NCBI RefSeq assembly: GCF_963678975.1
Contig: NC_089274.1
Location: forward strand, 17,687,633-17,751,632
From: Dysidea avara
Lineage: Eukaryota > Porifera > Demospongiae > Dictyoceratida > Dysideidae
Length of the DNA stretch: 64,000 bases
Direction of reading: 5' to 3'
In this document: positions 51,712-63,646 of the stretch, in pieces
Layout: each line of letters begins with the position of its first letter
Numbering within the stretch: the first letter of the stretch is position 1
The notes under the pieces: model-generated
The model's database searches: none
Told to the model about the DNA's origin: nothing
Seen by the model: the letters and a program-made list of their open reading frames with translations, nothing else
Position numbers and translations under genes: made by a program

Positions 51712-54700
51712 TTATGTCTGTTCTAGTTTCTTTCTATGTTCCCTCACACAATTCATAGTGCAGTATTTGTGGTCATATTTCTCAAAGGGAACAATCCCAG
51801 CCAAGCTTTTCTCACAATTACTGCAACAGCTTGACCTGTAGAAAGATGAATATGCAGACACACAGTGACTGGAGTTCATACTTGGACAAAAGGCTGGAAC
51901 CAGGTGAATTGCTTAAAATCCTCTTTTCTGCAGCAATCACACACTATAAAATAAATTTTATATTAGCACAGTGTGAATTGAGCTACCTTCTCTCGCAATG
52001 ATAAATTGTTTACAGCTTCCTGCTGCTTCTCTTCAGCTTTTTGCTCAACCTGACATGAATGATAGCCATGGCGGTTACAATGGGAAGAGTGAACAAACCT
52101 CTTTAGTCTTTTTTGCTCGCTTTTGTGCTTTCTTTTTTTCATTCAGTTTGTCTTTACGAGCAGACTCCATATCATCAGTCAGTGGACTGGGAACCTAATC
52201 AGAAATAAAGTAACAGTAAGCAAATTTGTATAATGCAACAATGCAACATTAAGGTCACTGAGAGACAGTGAATGGCCTTGAAAATGATCTTCTAAAGCCA
52301 TAGTTGTTTAAAAGATCCTTTTGTCACACTAGCATGAAATATGATACATTTGTGGCCTTACTGGACAGAATTGTGTTTAATTTTGACAGTTACAGTTACA
52401 TAGCTGACGTAGGCTACAAGTGGTTTAGGTGGAGTGTAGGGATCTGTGTCAGGGGTGATTTTGATCTCATTTCCATGCATGGGGAGGGATACACTATGTT
52501 CAATTTGTTTATAGAATTTGTCAAAATATATAGAAGCACAACCATAAAATTACCTGTGCTTTAGCATAATCATACACGCCTGGGTGGTACCCCATGAATT
52601 TCCTAAATGATTCCCTAGTCTTCTTATCTCTAGCCAAGTTATAGGAAAGCTTTCCATGTTGATCCTTAACAGCAGGATCAGCTCCATAGGTTAATAAAAG
52701 CATCACTAATCTCCAGTGACCTTGACTAGATGCAATATGTAGTAGCTGAGAATCACTTAACAGAGAAGCAGGCGTATCATCGTTGCTATTGTCACCAGGA
52801 GAACCTTCAGTAATACCATCCACTGGATACAGCAACTGGAATTGAGACAGTAGTTTTGAAAGATGTTTGAGGTCTCCCCTAGTGCATGTAATTTGAAGCT
52901 CTTCCTGTAGACTAGGAGGGCTAACATCCTTAACAGGAGGAGGTGGGCTTTCAGTAGAATCTAATCTGATAATTGCATCATCAGAAGTTTTACTTTCTAT
53001 AGACAGAAAAATACACTGAAAATATAGTTACAGATCATCTAAAGTAGGTTTTTACCATCACGATCTTTCCTTTGAGATGAATCTAACTGTAAATCAATTT
53101 TTGTGTCAGGAAAGTCAATGTCTTCTTCAGGCTTCAAGATATTTTCTTCCCTACAGAGGTCACTCTTAGGTTCAGAAGCAACAGCAGGGGTACTAGTATT
53201 AGCAGCGGTTTCAGTTTTGCCACTTTTATTTGAATGGGAAGATACTCCAGTGGAAGCTTCCAATTTTTCAGCAACTGGTACTGGATGGTAGAGGGTGGCT
53301 AGTTTTGTATGGACTCTCTTTACTTCAGAAAATGTTGGTCTCCGAACAAGAAATGGAAGAGTTCTTAGTCTCACATCACCTAAACAATTTATAAAGTTGC
53401 TGACACAAACAACTACCTCATTATTAGTACCTTTGGAAAACAAAGGCTTCTTTCCTCCAAAAAATGTGGCCTGGTTATAAGCTGGAATTCTAATGAATAT
53501 AGCACTAGATTCTTCAATGTGTGGTGACCACTTGGTAACAAGATCTTGTATCTCCTGGCATAGATAACAGTATGCATAAAATTGCACTAAGATGTACAGT
53601 ACGATAGTGCTGTATGGTAGGGACTAGTGTTGTACTGATTCCTACTTTTTAGGGAAAACCGATATCTGATATATTTTTACCCTGTTTTACTGATATTTAA
53701 CCGACACCCGATTGTAGGTCTCTAGTGACACTTGTGCATACTCTACTAAGAGTAGAGATAGTAAAGCCAATGCTGTGAGATTGTACACTTAACTCAACTT
53801 GTCAGACAAGTGGGCTAGGGGTAGGTATAAACAGTGGACCAGGGGACCAAGGACCCAGGACCAGGGGACCCACGAGGATCCAGCTTTTTTGGAATTTTAT
53901 ATGCTTCACAATATTCTATACTTGTACTAGGTACCTGTGCAAGTAGTCTTGCATGACCAATCCACTTTTCCTCGTCACTGTCTCACACGATGATTATACC
54001 ATAGATTTTATACCAACCAGAAGTTAATTATTATAAGTGCCTCTGAAAAAGAGTTTAAAGCTGACTGCTGCACAATGAACATACTAGTCTATTATGTCAC
54101 CTAGCTATAGTACTAAAGTTTAGAAATATTGTACAAATAATTATTCCAGGGGAATAGTATTAAGCCTCGTAGTCAGCAAGTTTCAGCCCGGGAACTCTAC
54201 AACCGGACCTCATGCAACATGGTGCATTTTCACAATGTTTCTAAACTTTAATAGCTAGGCAACATAATAGAGTAGTATGCTCATTGTCCAGCAGGCAAGT
54301 GGCCTATAAATGCAGTCAGCTTCAGACACTTTTTCAGAGGTATTTATAATTTTTAATCGGTATAAACATTGTGTGAGACACCATGATGGGGAAAAAGTGG
54401 ATTGGTTCATGCAAGACTACTTGCAGAGGTACCTAGTACAAGTATAGAATATTGTGAAGTGTATAAAATTCAAAAAAAAGCTGGATCCTCATGGGTCCCC
54501 GGGTCCACTGTTTATACCTACCCGTGGGCTAGGGCCTGAACCATCACTGTTTATCTTTGTGGTTACCACAAAACATAAACAAATTACCTAAGTACATACC
54601 AGAGCCTTTGACACCAGCCCTCCAGTGGTATTGCAGCTGCTGAAGCTGAATAGACTAATAATCTGCTGGCCACAGCCCATTACAACCGATTTCCGATTAT

Positions 54701-57700
54701 GGTAAAAACAGCTAATTATCGGCTTCTACCAATTACCGATCCGATTATCAGTACAACTCTAGTAGGGACCACAAAGGTTTGGGCGTGGCCCATGAAAAAA
54801 CATCACCCAAAAACTAGCCTCACTTTCCCTGATGATGATGAAGCAGGTAAAACTAAGCCCAAACAAGCCTTCAGATTGACCCAAAACACTTTCAACAAGT
54901 TGCTATGAACTTTTTTTTTGAAAAATCATTCTACAGAATTTTCCAGTAATTGATTGATGGAGTAACTGACTGACTGTCTGACTGATACCTTCAGACAAGC
55001 TTAACTCAATAACGGCTAAGGCTATGGGCTTGATTTTTTTCACTGTTTCAAAAAAAAGATACTCTAGCTTTGAAAGAAATTCTTTCACTGTTTGTCGTTA
55101 CTTCAGCTGAACATGTGCCTTTTGGCATACTGCAGTACGTACAATGTATTCTTCATGGACTTACCAGTGTCCTCCATTGTGTCCCATTCATCTTTGCTGA
55201 CAATGAAAGGTGGTAGTGCGTGATGGCTTCTCTTCATAACAGAAATTGTCTGCATTTTTCATAGTGGCTACTTTCATTGCAGAGGTGCTTTTCGAACAGT
55301 TCTTGAATCATAATGCTGAGTAATAGGTTGAGCATAGCTGACAACAAAGCATAATGGATACTTCACTTTTCAGATGATAATGGATAGCTGTGGCATGCGG
55401 TGCCATTTCTTTTGATGCGGTATGCGTGGGTTCACCAGACATAATAATTTTATTTTACAAAAAAGTTAACAAACAAGTACACAAAAGATTGGAATTTCAA
55501 CTAGAGTAGGGACCATAGCACATCGATAAAAAGTACTGAAACAAGCTGGAGTAGTGCACGATATTAAACAATAAGAAGTGTCATATATCCCTACTGTGCT
55601 GGTATCTAGAGTATGGTAGGGATATAACACTTCTTATTGTTTTACTGTGATTTAATATCGTGCACTACTCCAGCTTGTTTCAGTACTTTTAATCGATGTG
55701 CTATGGTCCATACTCTAGTTGAAAATTGTACTTGTATAAATGTAGCTATGGTACCTTGATGTATCCAAACTCTAGCAGAAGTAACTATTCTATTAGAGCA
55801 AGTGCATGTATGTTCTATTAGAGTATTTGAATAAAGCTTTGTATAATATACATACAAATTCACTTATCTGAACACTTTACAACAAATCAAATGACAGGGT
55901 CTTTGTAATATAGCAATTCATACAGCAGTGCCCTCAATTTACTTAGATGCCACAACAAAGGTCAGACTTCTGTGGTTTGAAATTTAATTTCTGGTCAATA
56001 AATATTGATATCATAAAACTACACACGTAGACATTGATTCGTGAATGGAAAACCACTCAATATGATAGGATCCACAATCCAAAAAATCAACTTTTACAAA
56101 TTGATCCCCCTACCATTGAGTGACTCCCTTAGTGTCATACAGACAGCTCAACTTAGTGGACTGAGTAATCATCGAGTACAGCTAGTTGATATCAACATTT
56201 CCATTTAAGAATGTTCTTCAAGAGTTCTGTGGATTAGGTCCTGTGATTGGGAACAGCTAAGAGAAATGTTACGCCATGCAAGTGATGTCAAGTTTTGATA
56301 AGATAGATGACAAGTGGGATTTTTTTTCATGGTTGTTAAAATTTTGTGTTCCACACAAAGGACTGGATAAAACTTGCTACTTAGGTAGATATTATCTAGA
56401 GTTATTGTAGTTAAAAGGTATACACAGTAGTATGGGTTCCTGGCACAGGGTTGCTTTCTTTTAAAATTCAGAAACAAAAATCAAAAATTTTCGAATTCAA
56501 ACTGCCCTACTAACCAAGACAAGAAAAGTAAACTCTTCTTCGTAATGATGTTATAAGGTTGGATGCATGTTGTTAGTCTGATTCAAGTATCTGAGACTTC
56601 TCACCATCTGGGTGAAGAGTGCCAAAATGTTCATGTGTCATTCCACAGGATTCTCTCAATGGTGCCAAAGTCCTTCTAGTACTTCTGATACCACACTGGT
56701 CACCTAGTTTTGTTTAGAATGATAATAAACGATGGTCCAGAATGTTTGGTAGATAGTAGCAGTTGGTGTTTCTGTGATTTCATGTGATGTAGTATACCAG
56801 CAGCTCCATGCACCCAGCTCGAATCGAAACTGAAAGATTATGTGCTTTTTTGGTTTGTTTTGGGATATTTTGCAACATGATGGTGATGTAGGATGATCCA
56901 GTGAAGATTTGAAGCTACTGTGGAGCTTGAGGGTAAAGCCAAATTTGGACGATGATTTGATTGATTTATAAACTATCAGCAACTACCGTTCTTCCTTACC
57001 AGAGCAGCATACAATACAGACAAATATACATAGCTAGCTAACAAGTATAAAACTTAACACATGGATACAAAACAAATACACGGGCACAATTACAAAATAA
57101 AACAAATGCAACAACCTTAAGGTAATGTACAAAGATGATTGAACAAATTACACAAAAACAGAAAAGAACGACTGTCGTTAATAACAACAGTGAAATTATC
57201 ATCATTAGGTAATCCGTTCCACCATTGTGAGGTCCTGTAATGAAAATGTCTTTGTTGTGAAAATGTTAAATGATATCTAGGAAGATTAACAAAGAAAGAG
57301 CATGCTCTAGTATTATGATGGTGATGCCTACCAAACGAATAGGTGGTTGTAGTGGTATACACCACATTCCATCAAACTGGCAAAGCATTAAGCTTAAAGA
57401 ACAATACTGCATGAAAGAGTCCAGTCGAAGCCACTGAAGATGCTGGTAGTGCTCCGAGACGTGATCATACTTGTACAAATTCCTGCAAAGACGCACTGCC
57501 TTATTCTGCATCCTCCTGAGTCTTTGTAATGATTGAGTATGTAGTGAAGTGCCCCACACCGGAAGAGAATAGTTAAGATGAGAAAGGACAAGTGCTTCAG
57601 TCAAAAGTTTCAGTAATTTGGAACCAAGAACATCGCAAATAATATACAAATAGTAAGGCATTTTCTTGCCGACTTGTGAGACATTGTGGTCCTAGGATAA

Positions 57701-60700
57701 GTTGTGATCAAATACTAGGCCAAGACACTTCTGACTTGTAACAACTTTCAGTAAACATTATTCACCATAATAGGAGGATAAGGAGGTCTCTGGTTACGCT
57801 TAGATGCCCTGAACCACATCACTGTTGATTTCGTGTAATTCAATTCCATTCTACTGATAAATGCCAGAAGTTCAAGCTGTGAATTCATCATACTAGCAGC
57901 AACCTCGGGGTGTCTCCACTACAAATAAGGGTGGTGTTGTAGCATATTGGAGTATAAGGCCTTCAGTAATCTGATGAGGAAGACTATTCACATAAATTAA
58001 AAATAACAAAGGACCAAGTGCACTCTGTTGAGGAATATCACCTTCCCAAGAAGAAAATTGAGTGCCACACTTAACTCTGTGAGTTCTATCCCTTAAATAG
58101 CTTATAAACCACTGTAGTACAGGTGGACTGACATTCATATTATAGAGCCAAGGAATCAAATGCCTTTAGAAAATCCAGAAGGCAGCACAGACAGCATCCC
58201 CATTGTCCATAGAATTAACAATATTATCAACTGCTAGCAACAAAATATCCTCAGTTGACTTTCTTGCATGACATGCTCCCTGATTAGATTGTTCTGTTCT
58301 AGGAAAGTGCCATGTTGGACTGACACAACTTTCTCTAATACTTTAGCAAGAACAGACAGACACAACAGAGATTGGTCCAAAGTTGCCAGAATTGTCCAAA
58401 GTACAACTGGAGTAATATGTGAATGCTTCCAGTCTGAAGGCACAACTCCACTCTGCAATGAACAGTTAAATAAGGTGGCCAACGGAGCAGCAATCATATC
58501 AGCTATCTTTTTCAAGAACCTAACAAACAAGCCATCTGGACCTGTGGACTTCCTAGGATCCAGAGAGTTCAGATGAGACAGGACCAAAGACTCAGAAATC
58601 TTGGCAAAAGTGAATGGATTAGTGTCAAATGAAGTAGTACGTATTGTAAAGTTGTCAGCAGATTGATGTGATGAGGTGACTGCCACAATGTTTATTAAGA
58701 GAGTCTAAAGTAAGTGAATCATTTGATGCTGCCTTTTTGGCCTTAACCTTTCCCAATTATGTTATTAACACATTATGACATTTTGTGGACAATTCTTGCT
58801 CTGCAACACCGATGTCTGCAAATGATATATCTTGGCTTGGCGTACCATGACCTTGAGGTCATTTTTATTCCTTCTGAACAGTTCCTTGTCTACAAGTTCC
58901 AAAGATTTTCAGCCTTTCGCTTAGCAATATTATAAGCTTAATCTTATCCGCAATAGCATCTGAAAACCATGGAGTGGGTCACTTAGATTTCTTAGAAATG
59001 ACCTATTTAAGTGGTATAAATGTATCAAGAGCTTGCTGCAGTATGCGGGACAATAAAATCGATGTTTGTGTGAAGACAACAATCGTGCCTCCAGTTTCAT
59101 GGTAGATCAAGCAATGGGATACTACAATGAACATCCCACAATGGTAGGGGGGTCGATTTGTAAAAGTTGATTTTTTGGATTGTGGACCTAAAGTGTGATT
59201 ATCAGAACTCTACAAATTAAAGAAATGACAAACTTTTGAGATCCACAAGGTTATTCACAAGAAACATTTTGGAATTTAATACCAAGAGTTCAATTGGTAA
59301 TAAAATGGCTGCTTAGAAGTTCCTTGTTTATACACGTATTTTATACGGACTATACACAACTGTACATGTGTGTACAGTGTATAGTTATCACCTGCTCTAA
59401 TGCTGCTTCATTGTGTCTTCTTATGCTAGCACCAGCAGACCTGTGTGTACAAAACATACTACATAGCAACATGGATAACTAAATGCAACTACATATACAT
59501 AACGTTTTTGAGCTTGAAATTACAGTTAAACAGCACAGAAGATACTGTGTTTGTGGCAACTAACTTTGGTTGATGTCCCTGCTGGGAATCTTTGGAAGAC
59601 TGAATGGTACCTCTTTTAGCCCTGACCGTATACCGATGGAACGTCTTGTGGACAACTACACTTGCACTGTAGATACAATAATATAATGCATAATTACTAT
59701 ATGGTTAAGCTACCACCAACATTTGTACGTACACAAGCAAAAATATGTACTAATACTTAAAGTATTTCAGAGCAACACATGTAAGCCTGCTACATTAAAA
59801 TAGACTTATAGTCCTAAGTGATTAACTTAATGTAGTAACTTACTTTCTGTCCCACTAGTTAAGTTATAGGCCTAATGTAATACAAAATGGTAAAAAACCT
59901 AAAAAACGTGTTCCTATGCACAATCATTGTTTAGTAATACTGTGTAAGTATAATGATGTAGGAATAAAGTTCTGAGAGCAATTAGCCCACACTATTATAA
60001 CCACAATTGATGAACAAATACTGCTGTATAAAACAAACAGGCTTGTTAGTTCTTTCACCTATCAGGTGAGTGCACACCGAGTGATATATATCACTTATAC
60101 CATGATTGTGTCAGGTTGTACTGATATATATATATATATATACACTTCTAGCCCTTGGGCCTGCATCCCTCATGCTTTGGGTGTATTAGCAAAATCACTT
60201 GCAGCTGTGGTATCTATAAGATTGCAGCTATTCAAGTATTAATTAATATTCATGTTCAAATAACATAATGAAGCTTGCATGTAAAGTTGTTACAAGAACT
60301 GAGGGATCAATTTAGCACTTGGTATAGAAGTTTGCATTATACATATAGGTTTAAACAATGTACTCTGGTGTTACATATTTTACATGATATAGACAGACCC
60401 TTTAAACACTGCACCAGCGAAGTGTCCAGCTGATCTCATCAGTATCACCCATACCTGGGGTTGAGTTAAACCAGTTATGAGTCCCATGACTTCTTCCTTG
60501 ACTGATGGCACATGCTATCAAGCAATTAACATGTGTGTACACATATATAAAATAACAGAATTTTGAAAAAATTATAAACTATAAAGGAATATTGTATACA
60601 GGATTTACCACAATTATAGCTTTCAGGCCATGACACACTTGTTATGTGTACAATTCATAAACTATACAAAGAGCAGTTACCAACCTTAGTATTAAACAGT

Positions 60701-60836
60701 ACTGTCCTGTAAATCATGTACTGTTGTTGGTCATGTGAGCCAGTGAAGGTGATGAAGTGAGAGCATCTTGGTTGAGATGAGGTTAGCTCATTATCAGAAG
60801 TTTCTGAATCTGATCCAGATATACTGGAAATGTCAC
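51712..60836 (-). CDS. ANKZF1: ANKZF1/Vms1 peptidyl-tRNA hydrolase (5' end not found)
   Basis: Cytosolic factor of ribosome quality control that releases stalled nascent chains from 60S-bound tRNA. Minus-strand exons: 60836-60685, 60514-60399, 59666-59565, 59440-59392, 53554-53431, 53379-53056, 52996-52554, 52194-52099, 52049-51987, 51922-51882, 51835-51712; phases agree, about 544 residues. Landmarks: GDISSISGSDSETSDNE linker; VLRF1 catalytic domain with MRSAGHFAGAVFKG, VVHKTFHRYTVRAKRGTIQS carrying the essential Gln of the GTxQ motif, and SAGASIRRHNEAAL; LVRRPTFSEVKRVHTKLATL; ankyrin repeats (LLHIASSQGHWRLVMLLLTY, YGADPAVKDQHGK); YDYAKAQ; Lys-rich coiled region; C-terminal Cys-rich CCSNCEKSL ... 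YDHKYCTMNC. The N-terminal C2H2 finger and start codon should lie upstream of 60836; I could not identify them. Confidence 0.9.
53625..54761. mobile_element. hAT-type MITE with perfect 8-bp target duplication
   Basis: Ends TAGTGTTGTACTGAT and ATCAGTACAACTCTA are inverted repeats. GTAGGGAC flanks both sides (53617-53624 and 54762-54769), and the uninterrupted sequence survives at 61297-62385, which shows one copy of the site. Its own length without the inner insertion is about 413 bp. Confidence 0.88.
53819..54533. mobile_element. 715-bp long-TIR foldback (Mutator-like) nested in the hAT MITE
   Basis: Begins GGGTAGGTATAAACAGTGGA and ends TCCACTGTTTATACCTACCC. The arms extend roughly 300 bp, for example AATATTCTATACTTGTACTA against TAGTACAAGTATAGAATATT. 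A 9-bp duplication GTGGGCTAG flanks it (53810-53818 and 54534-54542), the length typical of Mutator superfamily insertions. No transposase. Confidence 0.88.
55473..55735. repeat. Foldback, family A tail (copy 2)
   Basis: ACAAGTACACAAAAGATTGG at one end and ACTTGT at the other, with long complementary arms (AACAATAAGAAGTG with its complement CACTTCTTATTGTT; GGAGTAGTGCACGATATTAA). Two copies of ATCCCTAC/GTAGGGAT lie near the centre. Confidence 0.85.
56066..59190. repeat. Pair of about 50-bp inverted repeats 3 kb apart
   Basis: ATCCACAATCCAAAAAATCA (56070 onward, to about 56116) reappears inverted at about 59138-59189 as TGATTTTTTGGATTGTGGAC, with CAATGGTAGGGG at the inner/outer junction. The interval contains a LINE remnant. 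It may be one DNA transposon with a LINE inside, or two solo copies in opposite orientation. Confidence 0.5.
57117..58980 (-). mobile_element. LINE ORF2 remnant (Jockey/CR1-like) in the ANKZF1 intron
   Basis: Minus-strand frames give RT motifs in order: LNSLDPRKSTGPDGLFVRFL and VPSDWKHSHITPV (58600-58400), ISYLRDRTHRVKCG and LGPLLFLIYVNSLP (58100-57970), then the C-terminal ALVLSHLNYSLPVWGTSLHT and RLRRMQNKAVRLCRNLYKYD (57600-57470). The frames are broken between blocks. At the RT active site the expected YADD reads YATT, so the two catalytic Asp residues are gone. Confidence 0.8.
60124..60142. repeat. (AT)n microsatellite
   Basis: About 20 bp of ATATAT in an ANKZF1 intron. Confidence 0.8.
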
Positions 60837-61296
60837 CTGTCAGGTAAAGATTATACAATATACGTATATAATATTTCATTGGTTGCATATGCTAACAGGC
60901 AGTATGTTCAACTGAACCTGTTGGTGCAGTAAAACAGCTACTTACTACTGCATTCAAAACTGCATGATATTGTCCTTAACACTGAATACACATGTTGTTT
61001 GGAGCTGACACTGTACAAGTGCTCCACGATGACACTTTACGTTGGTCACCACCATTTCACTTCCTTTCTTTGCAGCCAAGTTATTTTTATACTTAGGTAT
61101 TCTAATAGTTTGTGCTATAAGGAAATATAAGCAATCTATCTGATTCAGCAAGAACCAAAACAATTTACCAACAGATTTAGCATGTGTTGACTATGCTGTG
61201 TCACTCTTGCTATATGCTGTTGCTTCTTGTACAAACAGTTGTAAATATACAACTAAGATTCTCCAGAAAATTGATATATAGAGAAATATGCCTAGT

Positions 61297-62385
61297 AAGT
61301 ATCATACAGTATGATATAGTACTGTATAGTAGGGATCACAAAGGAGTAGGCATGGCCCACAAAATAATATCATCCATAACCCAGCATCAATTTTTCCTTT
61401 ACGACGATGAGGTAGGTAAAACTAAGCCCAAAAAGCTTTCAGATCGACCTGAAATGCCTTCAACAAGTTGCATGGAATTTTAAAAAAATTATTTAACGGA
61501 ATTTTCTACTGACTGAGTAACTGATGCCTTCAGACAAGCATAACTCGATAATGGCTAAGGCTATGGGCTTGATTTTTTCACTGTTTGACGTTGCTTTGGC
61601 CCAAGAGGTGCCTTTTGGCATACCGCAGTACGTACAATGCATTCTTCATGGACTTACCAGTGTCCTCCTTTGTGTTCCATTAATCTTTGCTGACAGTGAA
61701 AAGTGTCGATTTGGTGGTAGCACATGATGGCTTCCTTTCGTAATGGAAATCGTCCGTATTTTTCATAGTGGCTATTTTTGAGTGTAGAGGTGCTTTTTGA
61801 ACAGTTTTTGATTCGTACTGCTGTGTAATGGGTTGAACATGGCTGACAACGAAGTGCAATGGATACTTCACTTTTCAAATGATAATTGATATAAATGGGG
61901 TGTGCGGCACCATTTCTTTCTTTCGGTATGCATGGATTACAGAGGTGCTTTTCGAACAGTTCTTGATTAGAAATGCTGTGTAACAGGTTGAACATAACTG
62001 ACAATGGATATCCTACTTTTCAGACGATAATTGATATAGCTGGGGCGCACGGTGCCATTTCAGATGCGGTATGCGTGGGTTTACCAGTCATAATAATTAT
62101 TTACCAAAAAAAAGTTAAACAAGTACACAGAAAAATTTGGAATTTTCAACTAGAGTAGGGACCATAGCACTTCGATAAAAAGTACTGAAACAAGCTGGAG
62201 TAGTGCACGATATTAAATCACAGTAAAACAATAAGAAGTGCTATATCCCTACTGTGCATTTCCATTATGGTATCTTGAGCGCACAGAAGGGATATAACAC
62301 TTCTTATTGTTTTACTGTGATTTAATATTGTGCACTACTCCAACTTGTTTCATCGAAGTGCTATGGTCCCTACTCTGTGTACTTA
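61297..62385 (+). mobile_element. Family A repeat, uninterrupted copy
   Basis: Homologue of 53593-55735 without the nested insertions, ending in the foldback 62119-62385 (ACAAGTACACAGAAAAATTT; AACAATAAGAAGTGCTATAT with its complement). The inner part near 61740-62060 repeats a CAGAGGTGCTTTTCGAACAG / TTTGAACAGTTTTTGATTCG block with AATGGGTTGAACATGGCTGA, so it contains an internal duplication of about 180 bp. No coding capacity is evident. Confidence 0.8.
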
Positions 62386-62825
62386 TATGATATAGATTTG
62401 TTCCTGGCTCATATAAATCTTGCAAACATCTACCACACACATTTGTCATCATTTACAACAATCAGTCATTTGAATTTATATGCTTAAAGCTGACACTGTA
62501 TACTATCATGTTGGAAACATTATATAAAGAAAACAACAATAAAGTGCCTGTATTACTTGAAGATGCAAGTATACTATGTTATACAGGTGGCACAAAAGCA
62601 TACTTGTCCAGTAATCCTAAATAATATTTCAGTTGTGTATGACAGTAGAATAGTTTAGAAGGGAAAGATAAATTGTAGACACACAACCACAGAATCACAA
62701 TTGACCTCACACATTATACATGTGGCTGCCACACCCAGCAACGACATATATACAGTATGTCACACCCAACAACTGTGTATATAAAATTATACCACTCCTT
62801 ACAAATCACTTATGTGACCAATACA

Positions 62826-63646
62826 ATGCTCGCCCTAATTGTTCTAACAGTTTTGGAAGTAAGTTGCCTTCATCCTGGAGCAGAGGCCAACAAGAAGGTG
62901 GGCTTGCAGTATAATCAGTTTTAAGATTTAGCCAGTCTAATGCTGCTTGCTAATAATATTACAGTATTGTGGGTCTAGTTATTTTAATATACACCACTGC
63001 TTTAATGTTATTATGTGCTTCCATCAGGTTTATGCGGTAGAAACCATTTTACCTCAGCCAACTGATGACCCCTAAATGGATACACAAACATGCATCCATC
63101 ACTGGACCACATGCTCTCTACTCTCAATACCTTGAGATCCTTCCTACTACTGGACCACACTGGTAACATGTTCTACAAATTCAACTGGTGCCCCCTGATG
63201 TATTGACAACTACTGATAGTGTTACTGTAACCATCACGGTTGCCATGGATACTGTACTGGCTAACAGTGCAGATCATGATCCCTCCTTTGGTATAAGTGA
63301 TGGAGTACATTTTGTTGGATTTCTTCAGCCTGATAAAACCAACTATCATGGTGGCCCATGTCAGCACATTGAGGGAAATAGGGGCAATGGAATCCTTTTA
63401 AATGCAATTCAAATCAATAGTCCTACAGTAGCTTCAAGAAAATATTCTAGTGAGACCATGCTACAAATCAGACCAGCTGAACGATGGGGATCCTGCCACA
63501 CAGAACGTGATGAAGGTTACACTAATATTGCTAATTATCAACATCTCCTAGACCTCACCAAGGGTTTGTACCTTGAAATGTATCATGGTGGTGCTCGTGA
63601 AAAATATCGCATCAAGTATATAAAGGTAGAAATTGATATTGACTGA
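62826..63646 (+). CDS. Small secreted protein of unrecognised family
   Basis: Exons 62826-62897, 63041-63162 and 63220-63646 join in phase to a 206-aa protein. Residues 1 to about 20 (MLALIVLTVLEVSCLHPGAE) look like a signal peptide. The rest is compact, with about four Cys, a DHDPSFGISDGVHFVGFLQP-DKTNY segment, an aromatic/His/Gly-rich tract and a beta-rich end (YRIKYIKVEIDID), suggesting an extracellular jelly-roll or lectin-like fold. I do not recognise the family, so ligand and role are unknown. The acceptor before exon 2 (GCGGTAG at 63040) was chosen because it is the only one that keeps the frame. AATAAA-like signals lie near 63750. Confidence 0.7.

Larger units (their letters stand above)
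53593..55735 (+). mobile_element. Family A repeat (about 1 kb), interrupted copy
   Basis: The sequence 53593-53624 joined to 54770-55735 matches 61297-62385 block by block (TGTATGGTAGGGAC/CACAAAGG, GGTAAAACTAAGCCCAAA, GGCTAAGGCTATGGGCTTGA, GTGCCTTTTGGCATAC, AGTACGTACAATG). The right end is the foldback at 55473-55735. A hAT MITE (53625-54761) splits it. It lies in the 5.8-kb ANKZF1 intron. Confidence 0.8.

Noticed and set aside
60954..61163. Minus-strand frame with KGSEMVVTNVKCHRGALVQC upstream of ANKZF1
   Set aside because: I considered it as the missing N-terminal exon, but it has no C2H2 spacing, hits a stop soon after and offers no phase-matching donor.
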